From Siphonodentalium dalli (taxonomy: Eukaryota > Mollusca > Scaphopoda > Gadilida > Siphonodentaliidae): a stretch of DNA of 64,000 nt. Below, piece by piece: positions 54,451-64,000 of this stretch. Under the pieces are notes generated by a model. The model did no database searches. It worked only from the letters and a program-made list of their open reading frames with translations, and had not been told where the DNA came from. Every line of letters starts with the position of its first letter. The first letter of the stretch is position 1. The stretch covers positions 89,334,618 to 89,398,617 of the forward strand of contig CP136069.1 in the NCBI GenBank assembly GCA_032622095.1. The letters are read 5' to 3'. The position numbers and the translations under genes are program-made.

Positions 54451-56110
54451 TTTATTCATGGCTAAAATATATCAAAGATACACAGGTGGCACTGTCTAGA
54501 TAATATCTAATAAATCAGTTTCACAATGCTATGCAGACACAGAGATAGCATATCCAGTTACAATGCCATGAAGTTCTCTCTCTCTTGTTAACTAAGAATT
54601 GAACAGATTTGAGATTTGCTTAAAATATATAACTGTAGCAGCTTACAGCTCTGGTATCAGTAATGGAGACTAGAGATAATCTCTATTATTGATAAAGAAA
54701 TCTGATATTCACTGCTGCACTTTAATAGCTATATGTTGTTTATTGCATTTCCATAGTGTGTTGAGAGTGACTTCTCAGGATTTATCAACTCCAACATACT
54801 AGTAGCTCCCTGGTCTTGCATGGATTTTGGGATTAAAATTAACCCATTCCATAGACAAATGATATCTGATAGGCAGATATTAAATTATATCTTTCACTTT
54901 GAGCCAGGTTCAGTAAGGATTTCTTAAAACATTAGAGGAATTGTCTTATTTTGAAATTCCCTCTATTGCATTTGGGGTGCAGGATAATAATAATGTTGCT
55001 TGTATTCTTGAGACTGACTTATTGTGTGGGCTTCTAAATCCATATACATGCATTTATAGACTATTTTGATCAGTTCATTAGTGTGATTAAGATCAACTCC
55101 TTGCTATCTCATTTAATAACTCAAATATTTGTCATTGATTATATTATATTTCAAGTCATAGTTTATGATAACAGACCCCTAACCTGTATAGAGAGGGTCA
55201 TTTGGTTTAATTGCTTTAAAATATTAACAAAATTAACACACCCATTCCATAGACATACAGTATGCTATCCAATGTAATGAATTTAATATCTTCAATCTCA
55301 TATCCCACCTCTAGTTATCTCATAATTATGCATTAAAGTATGTTATATCCAATCATTATCAATCATATTTTACTAAAAAAAATTAATATCTTTAACTATT
55401 ATGTACGGTTCTTCTGTCTGACCATTGTCTGAGCTCTATAAGACTATATATCTATTTTAAACTGACTTAATGGATTGGAATCAAATGCCATATCCATGTT
55501 CATATGGAAGGTGCCCAATAAGGCTTATGCCACTTGTGAACTTAAAGGTACTCAACCAATTTGATGGTCCCCATATCATCAGATTCCAACAACAATTCCG
55601 CTTCAGTTATCAGAATTGATTAATTGCCCAAAAATAATGCTAACCACAGTCCACTATAGTATAAAATTGCCCAAAACCTGTTATTTATCAACATTTGTAC
55701 AATGAAATTTTGCTGCTTTGTCATATATCTGACACAAAAAAGCCACTTGATTATAGAGTTATCCATCTTCATCGACTTTCATACGGCCACTAAATATTCC
55801 AGGTGGTTAAAGATAATGGATTTAAAAAATTGATATCTGCTTACTCTGAATTTGATGAATGGGTTCCTCGATTTGAATAAAATATTTGTTACCCCTGAAG
55901 CCAAATAAATAGTAACTGAGGGGTGCTTAATCGGATCGAGCAGCTTTAATAGTAAGGTGTGAATTGTTGAAAAGGTTGGTGTAATGATTTATGAAAATAG
56001 CTAATCGTTATCGCCAAGGTATGGGTTAAACATCTGCCGATCGTGATCGGCCTCTCGTTATTACAAGTCGACTCAACGTTTGCTCGTGAGTTTTCTCCGA
56101 CCATTATTAC
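54451..56110. other. Intron-like stretch with one dispersed element
   Basis: 55535-55925 matches the 28280-28590 element in the opposite orientation (TTAAAGGTACTCAACCAATT). The remainder is AT-rich with no exon recognised. Confidence 0.4.
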
Positions 56111-56765
56111 CAGGCTTGTCAACCCAGTACCAGTACCGGTACCGGTACCAGCGGTACTTGACCGTTTCAACGGTACCGGTTCTGATACTCAGTACCGACG
56201 GTTCTCGGTACTCGCCAAAAACAGTAAATAGATCAGTATAGAACTATAGATCGATTACAATTGAAGGAACTTTGCTATTTTAAGTGTGCCGCAATTGCCG
56301 CTTGCATTATGGTATGCTACTATGTGTCAACAGATCAAGCACGCAGCCAGGTACATAAAATTTATTTCAGTCTAAATTGTCATTCACAATATATATACCC
56401 ATCTTTCTGATGTATGTATTTGAGCGCCTGAAGCCCTAAACATAAAAGTTCTAACACCTATCAGGCTGCCTAAATTATGGCACATTTTAGGTGATTGTTG
56501 TGGGTGATAAATCCAACTATTTCAGACTAATGCGTGTATGTCACACATTAATGTGTGGCTGCTGTGGCATACGTGCATTAGGATAGTCTGACATGGTGCC
56601 AAGTGCCATACATTACCAGTAATTACCACATTAGAATATACTCTTTTAAATGTGTGATATGTAGTGGAATAAACAATACAACACCAGTACCGGTACCCGC
56701 GGTTCCAACGCAGTACCGGTACTGGTACCGACTACCTTGGTACCGGCAGTACTTTGACAAGCCTG
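56111..56765. mobile_element. hAT-like element, perfect 8-bp duplication
   Basis: CAGGCTTGTCAA starts the element and TTGACAAGCCTG ends it. ATTATTAC lies immediately outside both ends (56103-56110 and 56766-56773). Both ends continue into arrays of GTACCGGTACC words, so the subterminal DNA is itself highly palindromic. No transposase is present in the 655 bp. Confidence 0.85.
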
Positions 56766-57499
56766 ATTATTACGAATACAAATGCGTCGAATTTTTTTTT
56801 TTGCCATTTGGAATTAAATTTGGAAGACGTTTAAAAATGTGACATGTTTTTTGTCACAAAGTTACAAATGCTTATCAGAGAACAACTCCAACTAGAAAAA
56901 ATGAGAATATTTCTGCTATGCTTGTTAAAAAGAGTTACAAAGTTACATTTGGAAGTCGTTTAAAAAATCTGACGCTTTTTTTGTCACATAGTTACAAATG
57001 CTTATCTGCGAATAACCGCAACTAGAAAAATGAAAACATTTCACATACGCTTGTACAAGTGCATAATGTATATTTCTTGCACCAAATCTGGACATATCTA
57101 CTTGAAAGGCAAATGTATGATTGCTCTCCAAAAATATTTTTGTTAGGCAAAACAAGTAACCTAAATGCTCATGTATTATAGAGTGGCCTTCTGACTATCT
57201 TCATTTACATATTGTTGAATACAATGTGATTTATATTACTATTTTAGGTGAGTTCACTCTATATAACACTATTCCAGGTCAATCTCTAAGCACTTTATCC
57301 CCCCCTACACATTCTTCATATAACTCGTCCAGAACGATAATTACTTTTAACAATTGTTTGATGCAGAATTTTCTAAACCAATTTACTAATTCCCTAGATT
57401 GTATGTAACACGTTCACATTCTCGCGCAATTGGATGTTTAATAATGTTTTTGGAAATGACTAATATAAGGACAATGCTTGATGTTTATGGATGCGGACT

Positions 57500-57615
57500 G
57501 AACTGCAAAAAAAAAAGGTCCGGTTCGCGGTCCAGGGCCAGAACCCGCACTGGACCATTATCATTGGACTGCTTTGGACCGGTCCACCCGCGGCGGTCTG
57601 GTACTGTACTGGTTT
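57500..57615. repeat. GC-rich block of GGTCC/GGACC words
   Basis: GGTCCGGTTCGCGGTCCAGG and GGACCGGTCCACCCGC stand out from AT-rich flanks and recall the subterminal style of the hAT-like element. No terminal repeat or duplication is found. Confidence 0.35.
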
Positions 57616-57897
57616 GGGAAGTTGAATACATACTAGAGACTGTACATAGTTACAGTTTTATTGTGGTTGGGGCAAATGGGAAAGTGACAATGTAGTCTCC
57701 AATATACATTATCGATTACAATAAGCCCTTTTGTAAGTCATACATTGCTGCTTTAGAGGAAAGATGTTTTGCTGGACACTTTCTAAAATGTGTTTTATAC
57801 AGCCATCATCTCTAACTTTATAGCTTGCATTCAGGACAAAAATAACGAACATTCATGAAACAAACTCTTTAAATATTTGAGCTCAGCATCAAGTTTC

Positions 57898-58232
57898 ATT
57901 GGGAGCCTGGCATATATAAGATAATGCCCTGGCTAACAACGTCAAGGTAAATATTGTTAGGCAATGCATTCTCTTATACAGTAGTGCCCTAAATAATTGC
58001 TGCCATTCATCGGAAAGCTCTCACTGAGATGGCAACAAGCCATATTTCCAACTAAATCCTGAAAAATTACCCATAATTCTGCTGTGGTTAAGGGGTCGAT
58101 TATTTAGGGCCATTACTGTATATAGTATGCCAGGCTCCCAATGGGAGACTCACATATATATATAAATATGAGAATGCATTGGCACAGGGTCTTCGTAAAA
58201 TTTCAGAAAGCTCCAGTCATGGAATAATTTAC
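57898..58232. mobile_element. B-family MITE interrupted by an A-family MITE
   Basis: B-type sequence (GGCAATGCATTCTCTTATA) is broken at 57976 and resumes TATAGTATGCCAGGCTCCC, ending CTCCAGTCATGGAATAA. The inserted A element is listed separately. Confidence 0.65.
57977..58120. mobile_element. A-family MITE inserted in a B-family MITE
   Basis: TACAGTAGTGCCCTAAATAA to GGGCCATTACTGTA with TA on both sides. The left arm is deleted internally. It shows that A-family activity is later than this B insertion. Confidence 0.75.
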
Positions 58233-58281
58233 TTGCTTGAACTAAGTAACATGTCATATAGATGACTTCTTATTTTCACAG

Positions 58282-58406
58282 GGTTTTTTCTCGATTTCTT
58301 TGATGGATCCCACAACAATGAAGATTGAGACAGAGAGCATTGTTCCTGATTTGGGTGAACCCTCCCTAACTCTGTATAATCCAGTTATAACTATACCTCA
58401 AAATGT
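58282..58406 (+). CDS. Unnamed host gene, exon 3 of 3 visible
   Basis: A 125-nt exon between TTATTTTCACAG and GTAAGTAT. In phase 0 it continues the previous exon as GFFSISLMDPTTMKIETESI, then VPDLGEPSLTLYNPVITIPQ and N, leaving in phase 2. The join SSP-GFF preserves the frame, and the exon is open throughout. The donor lies in the first unit of a 26-bp minisatellite. No following exon is apparent before the window ends. An alternative is a separate first coding exon starting at the ATG at 58303, but the acceptor and phase match argue for an internal exon. Confidence 0.6.
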
Positions 58407-58580
58407 GTAAGTATACATGTACCTCAAAATGTGTAAGTATACATGTACATGTACCTCAAAATGTGAAAGTATACATGTATCTCAAAATGTGCAAGTATAC
58501 ATGTACCTCAAAATGTGTAAGTATACATGTACCGCATAATGTGTAAGTATGCATGTACCTCAAAATGTATAAGTATACAT
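58395..58580 (+). repeat. Minisatellite made of a splice-donor unit, 26 bp
   Basis: Seven units begin at 58395, 58421, 58453, 58479, 58505, 58531 and 58557. The consensus is ACCTCAAAATGTGTAAGTAT plus ACATGT. The first unit spans the exon end at 58406. GTAAGTAT is intact in units 1, 2, 5 and 6. Confidence 0.85.
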
Positions 58581-58693
58581 ATATCAACAATTCACCATCA
58601 CCAACTTCAATCTGATCCAAGGTCTCCCCACAGCAGTTGAGGCCTAAGCAGAATGAGGTTCCCAGATGGTAATTTGGTGATGCAGTCCATTAT
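58581..58693 (+). mobile_element. E-family MITE fragment
   Basis: The spacer and start of the second hairpin (GTTGAGGCCTAAGCAGAATG) are present. Both outer ends are missing. Confidence 0.5.
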
Positions 58694-58945
58694 AGTCCCT
58701 CAAAAAAAAAATTGGGGGACAATTACAGGAGTGGACGAGTGTTATCTCATGACCTGACTGTCAGATACCACAAACTCATACTAGTTCATTGTTTGGCCAA
58801 GTACAATTCCGGGCATTGTTTGATTGATCTAATTTGCAGGTCTGCCTTGGATACACTTATTAAGAATTCATTCTAATTCATTGTAATGCATCACTCTTTG
58901 TACACACTTGAACATAACATAATGAGTTATAATAATAATAACAAG

Positions 58946-59480
58946 AGGTGTGCACTCGCGTGCTAGCATACCCCCACCGTGGCAAATTCAACCCGCATTA
59001 TCCGTAAATTCAACTTTCTTTTTTTTAACTTTAAAGAAAAATTTGGATTAATAATATTGATATGGTGTGTCGCAAGAAGCTTGTACAGAAAAAAAGTCGG
59101 ACGGACCCAAAACTGTGGTAAAAATCATTGTTCCGAAACCCATATTCGAAGAAACTTCCGGAAAATATCCTAACTTGATAGCATCCACACAAAAAAAATC
59201 CCAAATTTTTAAAAGCAAAATAAGTCGAAAATGAAGTGTAATGTTAGGAAAAACAGTCCAAGCCAACCCTGAGCCGCATCATGTAGAGAGGGTGTTGTGA
59301 GAAGAATGTATACCAAAAATTATTGAAATCGGTTCATATTTGTTAAAGTTATTAAGTCGGACAGAATTTTCTAAGTCAAAATAAGTCGAAAAGTAAGGCG
59401 TAATTTAAAAAAAGAAAGCATCATGCGGAGAGGCGGTCCTAAGTACTAGAGTAGCTCATGGTGGTTTTGTATGCACTTGT
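58946..59480 (-). mobile_element. H-family element, inverted and truncated
   Basis: The left end AACAAGAGGTGTGCACTCG and GCTAGCATACCCCCACCGTG match the right end of the 5875-6506 copy in reverse. The far end breaks near 59480. Confidence 0.65.
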
Positions 59481-61617
59481 ATGTCCAGAGCAAAACTCTT
59501 CATGAATCCACTAATTGAAGGTACACGAACAATATTTGGTCAGGTTGGCAACACATTTCCCATTGACGGCGAAATGGGTCAAATGGCCACGCCCCTTTTT
59601 GCGCGAAGTACTACCACCCGTCGTGACTATATCTCCAGAACCGTTGGACATAGGGGGTCGTGTGACCACTCAAAATGTGCGGAATGGCCACATTATGGGG
59701 GGTCAGTAATACATTTTCATATCCAAAAGTCAATGGTTTTTAAGATAATTGCCAAAAACCAAAAGAAAATCCATTTTTGAGGGCCTGAACCCCAATTTTG
59801 GGATTCAGCACTTTTATCTCAAAGTTGAGCCCCCAATTAGAATTTTATTGACCTATATCCATCGGTGCCACATATAGGTATCATTTCTGATATTTTCTGT
59901 ACCATTATCGGATGGGATTGACCTTCAGGGAGCTCTTGACACTGCAAATAAGGTTTTTGGATGGAATATATTGGTCGTAGAATGAAAAACAGACATTTTC
60001 CCAATAACAAAGATGTTGAGGAAATCATCAATTACAGGGTATTTGTTCAGTAACCTAAAACTCCTACAAAAAGGTTACCTGGTGATATAATTTGAATGTA
60101 GTTCATCTTTTGTTATCTAGATTTCATGGCCTTTGATGTGAGATGATTGCCAAAATGGTTATAAATGGAATGACATATACATGGATCACATTAGCAATAT
60201 ACATGTAAATGAGTTCAATGTGTTATTTTCTTTAAACTTATGGGAGAACAGGGTGTTTTTATGGTATTCTAATGTTGAATTGAATTATACTCAGCCCACA
60301 AGCAGGTTTAGTGATGTTGAGTTACTACAATTTGATCAATCAGTATGATTCGGTAGTCGAGCAGGTTGTGTCTTTATCAGTCCCACATCAATTTTGATTG
60401 GCTGCATCACCATTTTGTATAAAGGTTCTACAATTTCCCTAACACGTACATTATTTTAGAACAAATAATGGCTAGCCTGACATGATCACCTATATTTATA
60501 TCCTGATATATGTATATGTACACGTAGATGTATATTTGCCCTAAATTGTTTCTGGTTCAAATTTGGGAGTTTGTAAGAAAATAAGTCATAAGAAAGATGC
60601 AGTTGCAGTAATATTAAAATATATTGTCCTGTTCAAAACTAACAAATACATGTCTATTGATTATTGGTGTGATATCCAGTAATAAAGACTAAAATAATCT
60701 TCAGATTATTTTATCAGTCCAGTTATAATAAATCCACACATTAAAAATATTAGTACAGAGGCCAAAACCACAAAAAACCTCTAGAAATCATTTTTGTCGA
60801 CATATGAATGTAAATAACTGAAACCTTTTCTAATGTATAAAGGGACACCTCAGGGTCACTCCACGCCCGGTAGTCAAACCGTACAGGTGTGCGGGGCCAT
60901 TCAAGGGGCATAACTCTGTCGCCCATAGAAAAAACATCTAAAAATACATAATGGGTCTCTATCCATTGACAACACTTTTTAAAGATGAGATTTTTTAGCT
61001 GATTTCTTCTAAATAGATAGAAGTAAAGATGTACTAATATGTATTGAGCTGTAAAATTATATATTTTTAAACATTGATGTCATTTTCAGACATTTTAATA
61101 GGAAAAATTGTAATTTTTTAGTCATTTTCTACTGTATATTCCTTTAAAATTAGGTATTTTTGTCTGCAGGACATATTATAAAGCAACATGTATTCCATAA
61201 AAAATACTATTAGCCTTTGGTTTGTCAGATAAGGCCAACTTTTTTATTTTTCTGCTTTACGGATTTTTTAAAACATTGTTTTGGTAGGGTCGGTCGAAAA
61301 AAAAAATAAAAATAAAAATGCTTGAATAATTTTTTTTTTTGGACATGGTGGTAATTGTGTCTTCATAATTCTCTGTCAGTAACTTACAGCGAACAGTTTT
61401 CGGACGTATATAACAAAATTCAAATCCAGTACTATAATTTGAAACATAGCTCAGATTATTGAATAATATTGAATAAATCCAGAAATAAAGAGTTTGTTTT
61501 TGTTCAACATTTCAATTATTAAATAAGTGGACTCCACCATTCAGTTATAATGTATACATTGAAAAAGTCCATTATTCATCTGGATGGATGTCATGGAAAA
61601 AGAAAATGAATCAGTGA
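59481..61617. other. Stretch without a supported gene
   Basis: Possibly intron of the 50-58 kb gene. It contains homopolymer-rich patches (61295-61345) sharing GGGTCGGTCGGAAAAAA-like sequence with 48028-48050. No phase-2 exon continuing the host gene is recognised. Confidence 0.35.
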
Positions 61618-61620
61618 TGA

Positions 61621-63967
61621 CTGGATACTTCTGCCTTGAATAATCTCATCAGTCTGGTCGATTTAGGCTTTCAGCTAGGACATGCCGTGTTTCAAATGGA
61701 TGCAGTCGTACAAAAATATGAAGAGCTCATATCTAAGAATTGTCCAACAAGTGCCAACAATATTCGCTCAAGTACACTGAAACTCAAACTCCAAGCACTC
61801 TATGGACCGGAAATTATATTTCGCAGACAGAGAAATAAGACAGTCCCAAGCTTGGTGTTTTCTTCATGCACAAACGATAATAGTATCGAGGAGCTGAACA
61901 ATTTGTTTGAATCAACAGACAATGAACTTCTATGTAATTTTCAATCTGATGCATCGGTGGATCAAGATAGTGATACTAGTATTATGAAAGAATTCTACCA
62001 TGTACCATTGAGAGTTCACTCCGATATGAAATTGTCAAAACACATAGGTTACTCTATTTCTACAAAGGCAGCGGAGGACTGTATTCCTGATAGCTTGTAT
62101 ACTCTTCTTAGCAAATCAAGATGAGTTGACTCTTAGTCGCAAGAAGAAGTCTGATACTCATCAAAAGATTCTAAATCTTGGCCAAGATATTGTATATGCT
62201 AAGTTCCATGGTAATCGGAATACTCCAAAGCATATAGCTACTAGATTAGTTGTTCACCATATATCTAGGTCAAGGTTTCTTGTGAACTTTCTACATGCTG
62301 ATGGTCATAGCATTTCTTATGAAACTGTTCAGCGAATTGACGCAACGGAAGCAAATGCTCAGATAGAGAGATTCCATTTAAACAATTCAACTTTCATTCC
62401 CAACAATTTTCAGAAAGGTCAATTTATTCAATTTGCTGCAGATAACCTGAACATCATTGAGGAGACTCTAGATGGAAAAGGAACCTTCCATGTTACACAA
62501 ATGGCAGCTTTTCAGAGAGCCGTAGACAAACCGGATGACAGCACTGCTTCATGCAAAATACAGCGGAGTGATAGAATACAACGGGATAAAGTTCTTAAAT
62601 CTGTCCCACCAGCATTTAATAGTGTCGAGTCTGTAAATATTTCAGGCCATGTTTCACCACAAGGGTTTGGCAGGATTGATGTTAAACCAAATGATGACCT
62701 GCAATCAGAAAGCAAATACAAGGATTTAGTCTACTTAATATCACGGAATCATGGTGATCAACAGTATGTTTCTTCTTGGACAGGCTACAACCAGAAAATG
62801 TCCACTGAACAATCAGAGAAATCAGTTACCGGGTACTTACCAATCATACCTGCCCCAGCCAATGATATGGACACTATTCTTACCGTTCTTCTACGATGCT
62901 GCCATATTTCTAAATATTTCTCACAACCAAATACTGTTATTACATTTGACCAGGCACTTTATTGCAAGGCAAAGGAAATTGTTCGGTTGTTGCCAGAAAA
63001 ATTCTCAAATGTCGTTATCAGGATGGGAAGTTTTCATATAGCTTTAAATTTACTTCGAGTAATTGGGCAACATTTAGCTTTTTCTGGCTTGACTGACATA
63101 TGGATAGACTCTGGGATATATAGTGAATGTACATCTGACAAGATAATGAAGGGAAAGTTGTGGAACAGGTCTGTTCGTGCACACAAGCTAATGTTCGAGG
63201 CGATGCACAGAATATTGTTCCAGGAATATCAGATCTGGCTTCGAGAGCATGAGGATACAAGATTTGATGTCTTGGATTATGAGGGAAAAAAGTTATCTAC
63301 ATATTTTGAGGTAAGGAAGGACATGGATAGCTGTAGACGGGTATCGTAAACAATGATGATGAAGATGGGGAAATTTAAGAATGGTAACTTCGTCATAAAA
63401 GAAACAAGCGAGAGGTTTAACCATGTGTCGGTTGATATAGCCCTAGAACACATTAATCGGAAATGCAAGACATCAGGCGGTTTAGTTGGTATAACTAGGA
63501 ACAGGACTGCTTTGGACCGCTGGATGCTAACATGTGGTGAAAGGACCAAGAACGTTGAAGATGGATGTTCCTTGATCGGAATGAAGACTGGTGCAACTAT
63601 CAATATGTCAACAGATAGGTACTCTCCAAAGATCAAGAAAGATGAAGAAGATGTACAGAAGGTGAAATCAAAGGTAGAACAATTCAACCCATTTTCTCGA
63701 AGAGACAACAACCTTATGTGCATTTCAACTAATGATTTGGCTACCGAGGACATTAAATATGATTTGCTTTCTGTCGATGAAACCGGGATGTCAATTAATG
63801 ATATAGAAAAGAATTTTCCTGCATCAGTAATTAATGGTTTGCCAATTTACCATGCAGTTACAGGATGTGATACAACCAGTCAACTATATGGAAAAGGGAA
63901 GAAGTCTACTTGGAAGAAATACATGAAGACCCCTTCCCTGCTACAACCTATTGACCTGTATGGTTAG
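61621..63967 (+). pseudogene. Broken transposon-associated GCDTTS-motif protein
   Basis: Three open segments together resemble a large uncharacterised protein family repeated in many mollusc, coral and fish genomes. The first (61621-62124) is frame 1. The second (62102-63349) and third (63353-63967) share frame 2. A frameshift near 62105-62120 separates the first two: frame 1 ends at TGA 62122 while frame 2 continues ANQDELTLSRKKK. An in-frame TAA at 63347 and TAG at 63965 break the rest. Family-like blocks include LGQDIVYAKFHGNRNTPKH, FAADNLNIIEETLDGKGTFH, VTFDQALYCKAKEI-like (ITFDQALYCKAKEI), NRSVRAHKLMFEAM and VTGCDTTSQLYGKGKK. No ATG start is seen, and the segment begins after a stop at 61618. 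Its function is unknown. It continues beyond the window. Confidence 0.7.
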
Positions 63968-64000
63968 TTTGATAAACTTCTGGCAGAAAAGTTTATCTTG

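Noticed and set aside
54751-54914. Open segment after CATTTCCATAG
   Set aside because: Phase fits but the residues do not continue the PG-F pattern, and no donor follows.
57249-57280. Short segment reading GEFTLYNTIPG between AG and GT
   Set aside because: Its phase does not fit the 52511 exon, whereas the 58282 exon fits both phase and expected residues.
1-64000. CRISPR arrays, tRNA or rRNA genes
   Set aside because: The arrays seen have eukaryotic minisatellite structure without unique spacers, and no tRNA or rRNA signature was recognised by eye.

Overview
This window is animal genomic DNA. Its coding regions are short, AT-rich and separated by introns with canonical GT/AG borders, and most of the rest is transposon debris. 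The repeat style (many short palindromic elements, tandem 170-bp blocks, GTCC/GTCT microsatellites) and the crumbs gene suggest a lophotrochozoan invertebrate, most likely a mollusc such as a bivalve. This is an inference from general appearance only.

Region 1-9.1 kb has no exon I can support. It holds a 170-bp tandem array, several foldback elements and MITEs. Region 9.1-23.8 kb holds the last ten coding exons of a crumbs-type polarity gene on the + strand. Together they give 522 codons: 11 EGF-like repeats, one membrane helix, and the short Crumbs tail with its FERM-binding and C-terminal ERLI PDZ-binding motifs. The N-terminus and the laminin-G domains are outside the window to the left. 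The crumbs introns are packed with piggyBac-like (TTAA), TA-duplicating and hAT-like MITEs. Intron 7 also carries a THAP-domain remnant.

Region 23.8-49 kb has the crumbs 3' UTR and then almost only mobile DNA: a 2.65-kb element with CGAAA-rich ends, a roughly 4.3-kb foldback with ATGGCGGC-rich arms, and a 3.24-kb element with a clean TA duplication inside an older repeat. Region 50.1-58.4 kb holds three phase-compatible exons of a second, unnamed host gene on the + strand. The donor of its last visible exon lies in the first unit of a 26-bp minisatellite. Region 56.1-56.8 kb is a hAT-like element with a perfect 8-bp duplication. Region 61.6-64 kb is a broken copy of a transposon-associated protein carrying a GCDTTS motif.

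The strongest unexplained pattern is three palindromic elements (1.55, 2.66 and 5.70 kb). Their arms are unrelated, but each has a spacer of exactly 13 nt with a shared pattern, and in two of them direct ACTCGT motifs interrupt the arms in one orientation only.
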